Positions 23,225-32,283 of a stretch of 64,000 nt of DNA are shown here, in pieces. The stretch is from Paenibacillus timonensis (lineage in GTDB: Bacteria; Bacillota; Bacilli; Paenibacillales; Paenibacillaceae). The position numbers and the translations under genes are program-made. The stretch lies in the NCBI RefSeq assembly GCF_009725205.1, contig NZ_WNZY01000019.1:32509-96508 (forward strand), written 5' to 3'. The notes under the pieces were generated by a model. It worked only from the letters and a program-made list of their open reading frames with translations, made no database searches and was not told the DNA's origin. Numbering within the stretch: the first letter of the stretch is position 1; each line of letters starts with the position of its first letter.

Positions 23225-24148
23225 ATGAGCAAACCAACCTCCTTCAAACGACGGTTTGTCCGCGACTTCCGGATGAACAAATACTTGTATTTGATGATGA
23301 TTCCCGTCATCGCTTATTATGTTATTTTCCATTACGGCCCGATGTACGGCGCGATCATCGCATTTAAGGACTTCACCCCGATCAAGGGGATTCTCGGGAG
23401 CGACTGGGTTGGACTGAAGCATTTCGAGGACTTCTTCGGAAGCTACTATTTCCTGCGGGTGCTCAAAAACACGATACTCATCAGTTTATATACGTTGGTG
23501 TTTGAGTTTCCGGCACCGATTCTCTTGGCCTTGCTGATCAACGAGGTGCGCCGCCGCTACTTTAAACGGGTCGTACAAACGATTACGTACATGCCGTATT
23601 TTATCTCCCTGGTGGTGATCTGCGGCATCATTACGGATTTTACCAATGCAGACGGCTTGATAAACCGCTTGTTCATGCTGCTGGGGTACGATGGGCAAGC
23701 GATGCTGCAGAAGCCGGAGCTGTTCCGGCCGATTTATGTGTTGTCTGAGATCTGGCAGCGCATCGGATGGGAATCGATTATTTATATCGCGGCTTTGATG
23801 AGCATCGATCTGGAGCAATACGAGGCGGCGCGAATGGACGGAGCGAGTCGGCTTAAGCAGATGATCTATATCACGCTACCGGGGCTGCTGCCTGTCATCA
23901 CCATCATGTTCATCCTGCGGATGGGGAATCTGCTTAATGTTGGTTTCGAAAAAATCATTCTGCTCTACAACCCGGTCACGTACGAGACGGCGGATGTCAT
24001 TTCGTCGTTCGTGTACCGCAAGGGTCTGCTGGAATTCGGCTGGAGCTACAGCTCCGCCGTTGGGTTATTTAATTCGGTGATCAATCTCGCGCTGCTCGTC
24101 TCCGCGAACTACATCAGCCGCAAAGTGAATGAAAACAGCTTATGGTGA
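23225..24148 (+). CDS. Sugar ABC transporter permease (LplB-like)
   Basis: 307 residues from ATG 23225 (MSKPTSFKRRFVRDFRMNKYL); the in-frame ATG at 23204 has no ribosome site, and even 23225 is only weakly served by GAGGTG. About six membrane spans start at MMIPVIAYYVIFHYGPMYG. The EAA loop that contacts the ATPase is EAARMDGASRLKQMIYITLPGL. It forms the inner-membrane channel with the next permease. No ATPase gene is in the locus, so a shared MsmX-type ATPase encoded elsewhere probably powers it. Confidence 0.93.
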   Translation: MSKPTSFKRRFVRDFRMNKYLYLMMIPVIAYYVIFHYGPMYGAIIAFKDFTPIKGILGSDWVGLKHFEDFFGSYYFLRVLKNTILISLYTLVFEFPAPILLALLINEVRRRYFKRVVQTITYMPYFISLVVICGIITDFTNADGLINRLFMLLGYDGQAMLQKPELFRPIYVLSEIWQRIGWESIIYIAALMSIDLEQYEAARMDGASRLKQMIYITLPGLLPVITIMFILRMGNLLNVGFEKIILLYNPVTYETADVISSFVYRKGLLEFGWSYSSAVGLFNSVINLALLVSANYISRKVNENSLW

Positions 24149-24158
24149 GGTGAAAGCG

Positions 24159-25040
24159 ATGAAGACGGAAAGCAGTTGGTTGGATCGGTTATTTAATCTC
24201 GTGAATTATACGCTGTTACTGTTACTCGTCATAGCTACCTTATATCCGCTGTTGTATGTCTTGTTTGCCTCCTTCAGTGATCCGGCGCGTCTATTGGCCT
24301 ACAAAGGGCTGTTATGGAGGCCGGTTGGCTTCAGTCTGGAAGCTTATCGGAGCGTGCTGGCTAACCCGGGGATCGGGGTCGGGTTTCGCAATACGTTGTT
24401 TATCGTCGTGTTTGGGGTGACCGTCAACATTTTTATGACCGCTTTAGGGGCTTATGTGTTATCCCGCAAAAACGTGATGTGGAACAAGGTCTTTATGTTC
24501 CTCATCGTGTTCACAATGTTCTTCGGCGGCGGTCTGATCCCCATGTACTTGGTCGTCAAGGGCGTTGGCCTCCTGGACTCGCTATGGTCGACGATTATCC
24601 CGTTTGCGATTGGCACTTTTAATTTAATCATCATGCGAACCTCGTTTATGGGAATTCCGGACAGTTTGGAGGAATCGGCGAAGATCGATGGGGCGAATCA
24701 TTTTACGATTCTGTTTCGGATCATTTTGCCGCTCTCGATGCCCGTGATCGCCGTGATGATTTTGTATTATGCGGTGGATAAATGGAATGGTTGGTTTTAT
24801 GCCTCGGTGTTCATCAAAAGTCGGGAGCTGTTCCCGCTGCAGCTCGTGCTTCGCGAGATCCTGATCTCCAACTCGACGGATAGCATGTCCATCGGCGCCT
24901 CGGCCGGCGATCGGTTCCAGATCGGGGAGACGATCAAGTACGCGACGATTATTGTGGCTACCTTCCCGATCATGTGCGTGTATCCCTTTTTACAGCGTTA
25001 TTTTGTGAAAGGCGTTATGGTGGGATCGTTGAAGGGGTAA
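24159..25040 (+). CDS. Sugar ABC transporter permease (LplC/YtcP-like)
   Basis: 293 residues from ATG 24159 (MKTESSWLDRLFNLVNYTLL), with GAGGTGAAAG just upstream and after the previous stop; the longer frame from 24129 overlaps that gene. Six membrane spans, and the EAA loop is EESAKIDGANHFTILFRIILPLS. It is the partner of the permease at 23225. The C-terminal part IKYATIIVATFPIMCVYPFLQRYFVKGVMVGSLKG is the usual end of this family. Confidence 0.94.
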   Translation: MKTESSWLDRLFNLVNYTLLLLLVIATLYPLLYVLFASFSDPARLLAYKGLLWRPVGFSLEAYRSVLANPGIGVGFRNTLFIVVFGVTVNIFMTALGAYVLSRKNVMWNKVFMFLIVFTMFFGGGLIPMYLVVKGVGLLDSLWSTIIPFAIGTFNLIIMRTSFMGIPDSLEESAKIDGANHFTILFRIILPLSMPVIAVMILYYAVDKWNGWFYASVFIKSRELFPLQLVLREILISNSTDSMSIGASAGDRFQIGETIKYATIIVATFPIMCVYPFLQRYFVKGVMVGSLKG

Positions 25041-25092
25041 GGTTAAATGGATGGGAAGACAAATCGACTAGAAATCGTGTAGGAGGAGAAGC

Positions 25093-26223
25093 ATGACAAC
25101 GACCATGGAAACGATCAGTGAAGAGGTTTGGTCGCGGCTGGAAGCGAAGGTACCCCGCATGCTGGCATCTCTGGGGAATAAGTGCCCCCATGTTGCGGGA
25201 TCGGACGGAATCTATGACGATACAAGGCTGGATTGGTGGACCTCGGGGTTCTGGCCGGGCATCCTGTGGCTGATGCATGACATGACGGGGGAACAATCCC
25301 TAAAGGACGCCGCCTGGTCTTGGGATGAACGCTTGTTTAAGTTGTTCCAGGAGGAGAACGCTTTTGATCATGACGTAGGTTTCCACTACTTGCCAACGGC
25401 GGTCTTCAAATATAAGCTGACAGGCGACAAAGAAGCTCTTCGCCGGGGGTTATTTGCGGCGAATTACCTGGCCGGGCGCTTCAACCCGCGGGGCGGTTAT
25501 ATTCGGGCATGGAACGGCGGCGATAAGGCCGGCTGGTCCATTATCGATACGATGATGAACGTATCGCTGTTATTCTGGGCTTCCGAGGAAAGCGGGGATC
25601 CGCGGTTTGCCCATATCGCCAGAGCTCATGCGGATAGGGTCATGATAGAGTTCGTGCGAGCGGACGGTTCTACCCATCATATCGTTGCTTTCGATCCGGA
25701 AACGGGTGAACGCATAGAGGGGCTTGGCGGGCAAGGTGCGGGTCCCGACTCCGCCTGGAGCCGGGGAAACGCTTGGGCGCTTTACGGACTGGCGAATACG
25801 TACCGCTACACCGGCGACTCTGCGTACTTAAGCGCGGCCCAGCGCGTGGCGAACTTCTTTATCGCCGGATTGCCGGAGGACGGTGTTCCGCCGTGGGATT
25901 TCCGGGCATCGCAAGTAGAGGAGGGAGAAGAAGTCCCTCGCGACACCTCGGCTGGAGCGATCGCCGCATCCGGCTTGCTGGAGCTGGCGGGCTTGCTGGA
26001 TGAGCCGATTGGCCGACCTTACCGGGCAGCGGCCGAGCGCATCCTCGGCTCGCTGGCAGCAAAGTACGCCACCTGGGATGATCCGCAGCATGAGGCGATC
26101 CTGCTGCAGGGAACCGGCCACAAGCCGGCCAATCAGAACGTGAACGTTTCGTTGATCTACGGCGATTATTTCTTTGTCGAGGCATTCGCCAAGCTTAGAG
26201 GCTGGAGCCGGCGTATTTTCTAA
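25093..26223 (+). CDS. Glycoside hydrolase family 88 (unsaturated glucuronyl hydrolase)
   Basis: A 376-residue cytosolic alpha6/alpha6-barrel enzyme with no signal peptide, behind AGGAGGAG. The two catalytic Asp equivalents of Bacillus unsaturated glucuronyl hydrolase appear as FDHDVGFHYLPT (D94) and SIIDTMMNVSLLFWA (D152). Other family marks are RLDWWTSGFWPGILWL, GQGAGPDSAWSRGNAWALYGLA and DTSAGAIAASGLLEL. It removes unsaturated glucuronic or galacturonic residues from oligosaccharides left by polysaccharide lyases. Together with the upstream transporter this suggests import of lyase products from a uronate polysaccharide. Confidence 0.93.
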   Translation: MTTTMETISEEVWSRLEAKVPRMLASLGNKCPHVAGSDGIYDDTRLDWWTSGFWPGILWLMHDMTGEQSLKDAAWSWDERLFKLFQEENAFDHDVGFHYLPTAVFKYKLTGDKEALRRGLFAANYLAGRFNPRGGYIRAWNGGDKAGWSIIDTMMNVSLLFWASEESGDPRFAHIARAHADRVMIEFVRADGSTHHIVAFDPETGERIEGLGGQGAGPDSAWSRGNAWALYGLANTYRYTGDSAYLSAAQRVANFFIAGLPEDGVPPWDFRASQVEEGEEVPRDTSAGAIAASGLLELAGLLDEPIGRPYRAAAERILGSLAAKYATWDDPQHEAILLQGTGHKPANQNVNVSLIYGDYFFVEAFAKLRGWSRRIF

Positions 26224-26231
26224 AGTTCAGC

Positions 26232-26277
26232 CCAATAGAATCAGCCCGAAGAACCGCAAGGATTCTTCGGGTTATTG
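26232..26277 (+). terminator. Hairpin after GH88 gene
   Basis: CCCGAAGAA (26245-26253) pairs with TTCTTCGGG (26263-26271), extended by CCAATA/TATTGG further out. There is no T run, so the termination strength is unclear. Confidence 0.55.
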
Positions 26278-26366
26278 GCGTTGGTAAGGGTGAAGTCCCA
26301 CTTGCGTGCCGTAATTGTCAATCGAATTGAACTTTTTATCTATAGGCTTTTGCCTAGGGACCACGT

Positions 26367-26372
26367 TATAAT
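26367..26372 (+). promoter_or_regulatory. -10 box upstream of AraC sensor gene
   Basis: A TATAAT hexamer lies 53 bases before the ATG at 26425. No convincing -35 is visible. Confidence 0.4.
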
Positions 26373-26424
26373 TAGGACTTGATCCGATGCACCGACAAAC
26401 CGGAAAGATACGGGGGAGAAACGG

Positions 26425-28797
26425 ATGCTGAACATTCAATCCTTGTGGCGGAAGCGGGAAAGCGTGATTGTGACCTGGCTCGTTTCGTATAGTGCAGTGT
26501 TGTTCGTGCCGATTCTGATCAGCCTCGTCATTTATGCTCAAGCCAATGCGGCTCTCAAGAGCGAAATTCACCGGGCGAACGATTCACTGCTGAAGCAAAT
26601 GCGCTATACGATCGATACGCAGATCGATCTAATGAAGCGGCTGAATATGGAGATGACCTGGAGTCCGAACCTGCAGACGCTCATGTACTCGACCCAGTCC
26701 GAGGCTGAAGCTCCTTATACCGCTTATCAGTTGGTCAAAGAATTTCGCTTGTTCAAGACGTCGTATGCAACGATTGATGAATTTTACGTGGTTTGGAAGA
26801 AGGGCGATGCGATCCTCCGGGCGGGCAATATCCGGGATTTGCCAACCGCTTTTCATACGATCCACCAGACGGGTGCGATGAGTATGGAGGCCTGGGAACG
26901 CCTCGTTTTGGAAGCGGATACAAACCGATTTGTGGTGCTTCCTCATCTGAATGCAGGGCCGGCGGAATCCTCCATCGCTTATGTTACGCAGTTGCCGCCG
27001 AATCTGAATGGTCAAGAGACGGGGGCCGTCGTGGTCATGACGGATACAAGCCGGTTCCAGCAAGCGATCGAGGGGATCTCGGGCTTCAGTGAGGGTCTGC
27101 TGCTGATTCTAAATCAGAATAACGAAGTCTTGATGACGAATCGAAATAATGCCGATGTACTGCTCCCGTTTATGGACGGGAACCGCGTCAGGCTGGATCA
27201 AGCACAAACAGGCGAATCCGAATTGTTCTACATGGATTCCGCGATATCAGATCTTAAATATGCCTTGATTATCCCAAGCGGATTGTATTGGGAAAAGGCC
27301 GTCAACGTCCGTAACTTCACGTATGTCAGTATCCTGGTTAGCTTGGTTGGCGCCGGCGTGCTGACGTGGTTCTTCATGCGGCGCAACTACTCGCCGATTC
27401 AACAGCTGGTGGAATCGCTGACGGATAAGACTACACAAACCTTACCGGGGGAGACCAACGAATTGCGCTTCATCCAGAACATGATCCTGCGTACGCGGAC
27501 GGAGAAGAACGAGATTGCGCAGCAGCTCCAGAAGCATCAGCAGGTGTTACGGTCCAACCTGATTTACCGGCTGCTCAAAGGTAAAACCGATCCCCTGGTT
27601 CCTTATGAAGAGTCGTTTCGTTCGTTTCAGATGTCGCTGCATTCCCTGGATTTTGCTGTCATCTTGTTTGTCATCGAAAATGAGGATCATCTCTACGACA
27701 AGCTGCCGGGCGTGGGCCTGAACGAACGGAGCAAGCTGATTCAGCTTATCATCTCCAACGTAGTGGAGGAGCTGGTCGAAAGTCGCGGGCACGCCGGATA
27801 CGTCGCGGAGGCGGATGAGATGATGGTATGCCTGGTGAATCTGCGGACGGATTCCTCCCTTTGGAGTCAGGAACTGAGCGAGATCGCGGTGGACGCGCAG
27901 CGGTTCTTGGAACGGTATGACATGGAGTTGACCATCTCGATCAGCGGACGTCATTCATCCTGGATCGGCATTCACGAAGCGTATCAAGAAGCGGTGGACG
28001 CGATGGAGTACAAGATGGTTTTGGGCAAGAAAGGCATCATCGCTTACGGGGATATCCGTCAGGAGTCAGTGGTAGGTCCATACGGGTACGATTATCCGCT
28101 GCAAGCCGAGCAGCAGCTCATCAACTTGATGAAGGCCGGCGATGCCGAGCAGGCCGGCAGTTATATGAATGAGATTATGAAGCGGAATTTGGAACAGCCG
28201 GTGATGTCGCTCAACGTTGCGAAATGCCTCATGTTCAATCTGGTGAGCACCATGATCAAGGTCATTCATGAAATAGGCGGCCACGATGACGATGAGAGGC
28301 TGGCCGGCTATCCGCTCTGGATCGACGATGTTCTGGCCTGCGATACCGTTCAGGAAATGCAAAGCGCATTACATGGCTTGTTGGAAGAGGTTTGTACGTT
28401 TGCCGCTGCGAAACGCGTAAGTCATCTCTCGAGGGAGCGAGAGGATTCGCTTCGCAGCCTGTCGGAGCAAGTGACTGCTTATATAGCGGCTCGTTACAGC
28501 GACGTGAATTTGAATGTAAATGCGATCGGTGACCATTTTGGCATGAAGGGCAGTTATCTGTCCAAGCTTTACAAGAATCAGACCGGTGAAGGGTTGCTGG
28601 ACAGCATCCATCGAAGCCGAATCGAGAAGGCGAAGGAGCTGATGCGGTTCCAAACCGATTCGATCAGCGAGCTCTCCAAGATCGTGGGGTATAACGATGC
28701 GGCCACATTTATTCGGGTGTTCAAAAAATATGAAGGGATCACGCCTGGCAGATATAAAGAGATCAGCGGAATGAACGGGAAGGAGGCTACGGGATGA
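26425..28797 (+). CDS. Membrane-bound AraC family sensor-regulator (YesS/YtdP-like)
   Basis: A 790-residue protein. A first membrane span at about residues 15-38 (VIVTWLVSYSAVLFVPILISLVIY) is followed by a large extracellular domain (about 40-290). A second span (FTYVSILVSLVGAGVLTWFFM) is followed by a cytoplasmic middle part, and then a C-terminal AraC HTH pair (LNVNAIGDHFGMKGSYLSKLYK and DSISELSKIVGYNDAATFIRVFKKYEGITPGRYK). This layout fits sensors that detect extracellular sugars and directly activate nearby transporter genes. It overlaps the next gene by 4 bases (ATGA). Confidence 0.94.
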   Translation: MLNIQSLWRKRESVIVTWLVSYSAVLFVPILISLVIYAQANAALKSEIHRANDSLLKQMRYTIDTQIDLMKRLNMEMTWSPNLQTLMYSTQSEAEAPYTAYQLVKEFRLFKTSYATIDEFYVVWKKGDAILRAGNIRDLPTAFHTIHQTGAMSMEAWERLVLEADTNRFVVLPHLNAGPAESSIAYVTQLPPNLNGQETGAVVVMTDTSRFQQAIEGISGFSEGLLLILNQNNEVLMTNRNNADVLLPFMDGNRVRLDQAQTGESELFYMDSAISDLKYALIIPSGLYWEKAVNVRNFTYVSILVSLVGAGVLTWFFMRRNYSPIQQLVESLTDKTTQTLPGETNELRFIQNMILRTRTEKNEIAQQLQKHQQVLRSNLIYRLLKGKTDPLVPYEESFRSFQMSLHSLDFAVILFVIENEDHLYDKLPGVGLNERSKLIQLIISNVVEELVESRGHAGYVAEADEMMVCLVNLRTDSSLWSQELSEIAVDAQRFLERYDMELTISISGRHSSWIGIHEAYQEAVDAMEYKMVLGKKGIIAYGDIRQESVVGPYGYDYPLQAEQQLINLMKAGDAEQAGSYMNEIMKRNLEQPVMSLNVAKCLMFNLVSTMIKVIHEIGGHDDDERLAGYPLWIDDVLACDTVQEMQSALHGLLEEVCTFAAAKRVSHLSREREDSLRSLSEQVTAYIAARYSDVNLNVNAIGDHFGMKGSYLSKLYKNQTGEGLLDSIHRSRIEKAKELMRFQTDSISELSKIVGYNDAATFIRVFKKYEGITPGRYKEISGMNGKEATG

Positions 28798-30473
28798 ATC
28801 GAACGGGTAAGCGGAAGGGGCGGCTTCCGATGATAGACCGGGGATGGGCAGTGACGCTGATGCTGGCGCTGCTGGTCGTTTTGCTGGGAGCATGCGATCC
28901 TTCTGAAGGGTTACCTCGCGTGAACTCGGCGGCCTCCGCGGGAAAGTCGCAGATGTTGGGGTCAGGTGAGGACAATGCCCTCGATACACCGCTTACGTTA
29001 ACTTACTGGGCAGAACTGAACGGAAATGCGGCCAGCATTAAATCCAACTTCAATGAGGTCCCCTTCTTCCAGGAATGGCAGCGGAGAACCGGGGTCGATT
29101 TGAATTTCATCCAGCCCCCCGCCAATCAAGGGAAGGAGGCGCTTAGCGTTCTGTTGGCTTCCGGCGAGCTGCCGGATTTAATCGAATATGAATGGATCCA
29201 TTATCCGGGTGGTCCTGAGAAAGCGATCAACGATGGATATATCCTGAGACTAAATGAGATCATTGATCAATACGCTCCTCATCTGAAAGAGTACCTCAGC
29301 AAGCATCCCGACATCGATCTGCAGGTTCGCACGGCCAACGGGAGTTATTACGCTTTCCCCTTCATTCAGGGCGACAAGCGACTCCGCACGTACCAAGGGC
29401 CTATCATTCGCAAGGATTGGCTTGATGAACTTGGGCTCGAGGTGCCGGAGACGATCGCAGAATGGCATGATGTGCTAATAGCATTCAAGGAACACAAGGG
29501 GGCTAAAGCGCCGCTGACGTTTCTTGGCGTACCGAATCCGCTGTTCGGCATAGAAGGTGGCGGATTCGTTGGCGCTTTTGGAATCAAGAAAGACTTCTAT
29601 CAGGAGCAGGGAAAGGTGAAGTTCGGCGCGATCGAACCGGAGTATAAAGCGTTTCTTGCCTTGTTCCGCGACTGGTTCAAGGAAGGGCTGATCGATCCCA
29701 ATCTTGCGGCCGTGGATTCGGAAACCCAGGACACCAGCATGATTCTTGGACGCAGCGGCGCAAGCATTTGGAATGCCGGGGCGGGGATCGGGACCTGGCT
29801 ACCACTAATGCAGGCGAAGGACCCCTCCGTGGAACTGGCGCCGGCACCATATCCAGTGTTGAACAAAGGCGATCGTCCGAAATTCGGCCAGTTCGCCCCA
29901 GCCGTTGGCGCCAGCGGCGGCGTTGCGATCTCGACAAGCAATCCGCATGTGGAGGAAGCGGCCCGAATGCTGGATTACGGGTATAGCCCGGAAGGTCATT
30001 TGTTGTTCAACTTCGGGATGGAAGGAGTCAGCTACGAAATGAAGGACGGGGATCCCACCTATACGGACCTCATCTTGAAAAATCCGAACCAATGGGCTCC
30101 GTCGCAAGCCCTGGCGATGTACACCCGAGCCAGCTATTTCGGTCCGTTTGTGCAGGATGTGCGTTATATGGAACAGTATTACACGCTGCGGGAACAGCAA
30201 GAGGCAACCCGGCTCTGGTCCGATACGGATGCCGCGCTCCACACTTTGCCATCCCTGCCTAAAACCGAGGAGGAGAGCACGGAATTCTCCATGATTATGC
30301 AAGACGTCAACCGGATCGTGGATGAGATGTCGCTTAAAATCATCTACGGAATCGAACCGCTCGATGCGTTTGAAGGCTATGTGGAGCAAATTCATACCAT
30401 GGGGATTGACCGTGCGCTCCAAATCCAGCAGCGGTCCTTGGACCGGTTCAATCAAGGGCTGTCGGCTAAGTGA
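28794..30473 (+). CDS. Sugar ABC transporter solute-binding lipoprotein, paralog of 21512
   Basis: A 559-residue protein whose ATG overlaps the TGA of the sensor gene. The signal peptide runs to the lipobox LLGAC. The mature part closely parallels the 21512 protein (LTYWAELNGNAASIKSNFNEVPFFQEWQRRTGVDLNFIQPP; LLASGELPDLIEYEW; DYGYSPEGHLLFNFGMEGVSYEMKDG). The two genes are evident duplicates. No permease genes follow it, so it probably uses the permeases at 23225/24159, perhaps for a different ligand or as a sensor co-receptor for the overlapping membrane regulator. Confidence 0.93.
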   Translation: MNRTGKRKGRLPMIDRGWAVTLMLALLVVLLGACDPSEGLPRVNSAASAGKSQMLGSGEDNALDTPLTLTYWAELNGNAASIKSNFNEVPFFQEWQRRTGVDLNFIQPPANQGKEALSVLLASGELPDLIEYEWIHYPGGPEKAINDGYILRLNEIIDQYAPHLKEYLSKHPDIDLQVRTANGSYYAFPFIQGDKRLRTYQGPIIRKDWLDELGLEVPETIAEWHDVLIAFKEHKGAKAPLTFLGVPNPLFGIEGGGFVGAFGIKKDFYQEQGKVKFGAIEPEYKAFLALFRDWFKEGLIDPNLAAVDSETQDTSMILGRSGASIWNAGAGIGTWLPLMQAKDPSVELAPAPYPVLNKGDRPKFGQFAPAVGASGGVAISTSNPHVEEAARMLDYGYSPEGHLLFNFGMEGVSYEMKDGDPTYTDLILKNPNQWAPSQALAMYTRASYFGPFVQDVRYMEQYYTLREQQEATRLWSDTDAALHTLPSLPKTEEESTEFSMIMQDVNRIVDEMSLKIIYGIEPLDAFEGYVEQIHTMGIDRALQIQQRSLDRFNQGLSAK

Positions 30474-30654
30474 ATGGCAGAATAGCCCAATAATCAGGCC
30501 CCGACGCCCTGCACTTTGGGTCAAATTGATCATTCGTTGACCATCCTTTTTGTGTTAATCTCATTCTGAATCGAATAACCCTGTGATAGGGGAAGTGAAC
30601 CCCTTATCCAGAGCGAGGAGAAATACGAGAAGGATTGGAGCGTAGAGAAACGAG

Positions 30655-31584
30655 ATGAACCGAGTGAAGAATAAGGCGATACTTCTGTTATTGGCGATTT
30701 GTTTGACTTTAGCATGCGGAGTTACCTCTCCAGTCCAAGCGAAGGAGCCGCAAACCAAGGCGATTTGGGCGTGGGATTTTTATGAAGCCGCTTCGAACTC
30801 GAACAAAATCACGGCGTTATTGAAGTTTTTGAAAGAACAGGACATCAACCTGTTGTTTATCGGAACGAGCAAGACTTTACCAGATCAACCCGCTACTTAC
30901 GAAGAGTTGATCCTTAGAGCACATGAGGAGGGGATTCGTGTCTTTGCGCTGGTTGGAAGAGCGGAATGGGCCTTGGAGGGCCGCCATCGCGAGGCGTTAG
31001 CCGAACTGCAACAGGTGCTTTCGTTTAATGGATCTCACCCGGCCAGTGTCTTTGACGGGATTCAATATGATATCGAACCGCACACTTTAGCGGAATACAA
31101 AACCAAGCGGGGTTCCGTCAATTATCAGTACATCCAAGTATTGAAGAAAATCGCTGGAGAAATCAAAGCAAGCGGCGACTCACTAGAGTTCAACGCGGCG
31201 ATTCCCTGTTGGTATGCCTCGGGGGAGAATCCCGTGATGGTCGATACGGGTGGACAACGGAAGCCCTTAAGTTACTTTGTATTGGATATTGTGGATACCG
31301 CATCCCTGATGGCGTATCGTGACACGGCCGAACGGCAAATTCGTGCGTCTCTGGTGGAAGCGAATTACGCAGCCAAACTGGGCAAAAAGGTGTACATTGG
31401 CGCAGAGACCAGTGCGCCGAATGGTTCTAAGATTCCAAACGAAATCACGTACTACAACAAAGGTTCGGTCTACTTGGACAAACAGATTAAGGCGATCAAC
31501 GCGTACTATGCGCAGCACGAAGGATTCGGCGGCGTTGCGATTCATCAGTATTCCGCTTACAAAAAAATGACGCAAGGGCGCTAA
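30655..31584 (+). CDS. Secreted protein, TIM-barrel glycosidase-like, function unknown
   Basis: A 309-residue protein with an N-terminal signal peptide (AILLLLAICLTLACGVTSPVQA), probably cleaved after VQA; the LTLAC stretch could also serve as a weak lipobox. The body has beta-strand motifs like a (beta/alpha)8 barrel: KAIWAWDFYEAASN, INLLFIGTSK, IRVFALVGRAEWALEG, FDGIQYDIEPHTL (acidic D-I-E-P at a strand end, a possible catalytic position), LEFNAAIPCWYA, KVYIGAET and FGGVAIHQY. I do not recognise the exact family. It lies at the end of the oligosaccharide locus, so a carbohydrate-active role is plausible. Confidence 0.75.
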   Translation: MNRVKNKAILLLLAICLTLACGVTSPVQAKEPQTKAIWAWDFYEAASNSNKITALLKFLKEQDINLLFIGTSKTLPDQPATYEELILRAHEEGIRVFALVGRAEWALEGRHREALAELQQVLSFNGSHPASVFDGIQYDIEPHTLAEYKTKRGSVNYQYIQVLKKIAGEIKASGDSLEFNAAIPCWYASGENPVMVDTGGQRKPLSYFVLDIVDTASLMAYRDTAERQIRASLVEANYAAKLGKKVYIGAETSAPNGSKIPNEITYYNKGSVYLDKQIKAINAYYAQHEGFGGVAIHQYSAYKKMTQGR

Positions 31585-31618
31585 GGATTCCGATATCTTC
31601 AGCACCCGAGGCAATGTA

Positions 31619-31662
31619 AAAATAGTTGATCAGGAGCGTAGAATCCTAATCGACTATTTTTT
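31619..31662 (+). terminator. Terminator of oligosaccharide locus
   Basis: AAATAGTTGAT pairs with ATCGACTATTT (one G-T), around an inner AGGA...TCCT stem, and is followed by a T-rich tract. Confidence 0.85.
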
Positions 31663-31753
31663 ATTTTAGGAAGCTTCTATCCTTGTCCTTTACAGAAGAT
31701 TAACATGCGGATGATACCGCCTTGATGTTTGCCCAGTACCATGAGAGATATAT

Positions 31754-31782
31754 GGGACCGTTCCCAGTCGGGAACAAGTCCC
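31754..31782. promoter_or_regulatory. Composite inverted repeat in the leader of the phosphodiester operon
   Basis: GGGAC-C-GTTCCC-AGTC-GGGAAC-AA-GTCCC forms a stacked inverted repeat 36 bases before the first gene of the operon. The inner GTTCCC/GGGAAC pair has the size of a LacI-type operator, and a LacI gene is in the operon. It could alternatively be an RNA hairpin. Confidence 0.5.
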
Positions 31783-31817
31783 TAAGCAGTAATTCAAGAA
31801 GAGGACGGTGAATCATT

Positions 31818-32282
31818 TTGCACTTGCCGGTTCTGGATAGGAAAGGACGCTTTACACCGGAAAATTCCAAAACGCATGTCCGCATTCCGTTTCAAATAGA
31901 TCAAGACTGCAAACTGCTGCAACTACGCTTTGAGTATGCTCCGAAAGTGCTGGAAGATCGTGACCGATCGTTGATGCTGCTCATGCAAAGTTTCGATTCC
32001 TACCTACTGCCGGAACAAAGAGAACCGGCGTTAACCCAAGCGGACAGTTACCTTCCGTTGAAAAATCTGATCACACTCTCGTTAGATGATCCGATCGGTT
32101 ATCGAGGAGCCTGTCATCGCCATGACCCGACGCTAGAACTAGAACTCGCCGTGGACCACGCTTCACCGGGGTTGATGCCAGGCCAGCTGCTTGCGGGTGA
32201 TTGGCAAGTCACGTTGAGCATTCATTGTATCGTGACGGATTCGTGCGAATATCGATTACAAATTTGGGCGGAAAGGAGTTGA
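31818..32282 (+). CDS. CehA-like N-terminal beta-sandwich protein (split from PHP domain)
   Basis: A 154-residue beta-rich protein starting at a TTG at 31818 (MHLPVLDRKGRFTPENSKTH). It resembles the N-terminal domain of fused CehA/McbA-type metallohydrolases: HVRIPFQIDQDCKLLQLRFEYAPK, LITLSLDDPIGYRGACHRHD, ASPGLMPGQLLAGDWQVTLSIHCI. In those proteins a PHP phosphoesterase domain follows directly. Here a TGA ends the frame and the PHP part begins two bases later in another frame with its own GTG and ribosome site. The two products probably act as a complex. A natural split or an old frameshift are both possible. Confidence 0.7.
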   Translation: MHLPVLDRKGRFTPENSKTHVRIPFQIDQDCKLLQLRFEYAPKVLEDRDRSLMLLMQSFDSYLLPEQREPALTQADSYLPLKNLITLSLDDPIGYRGACHRHDPTLELELAVDHASPGLMPGQLLAGDWQVTLSIHCIVTDSCEYRLQIWAERS

Positions 32283-32283
32283 A

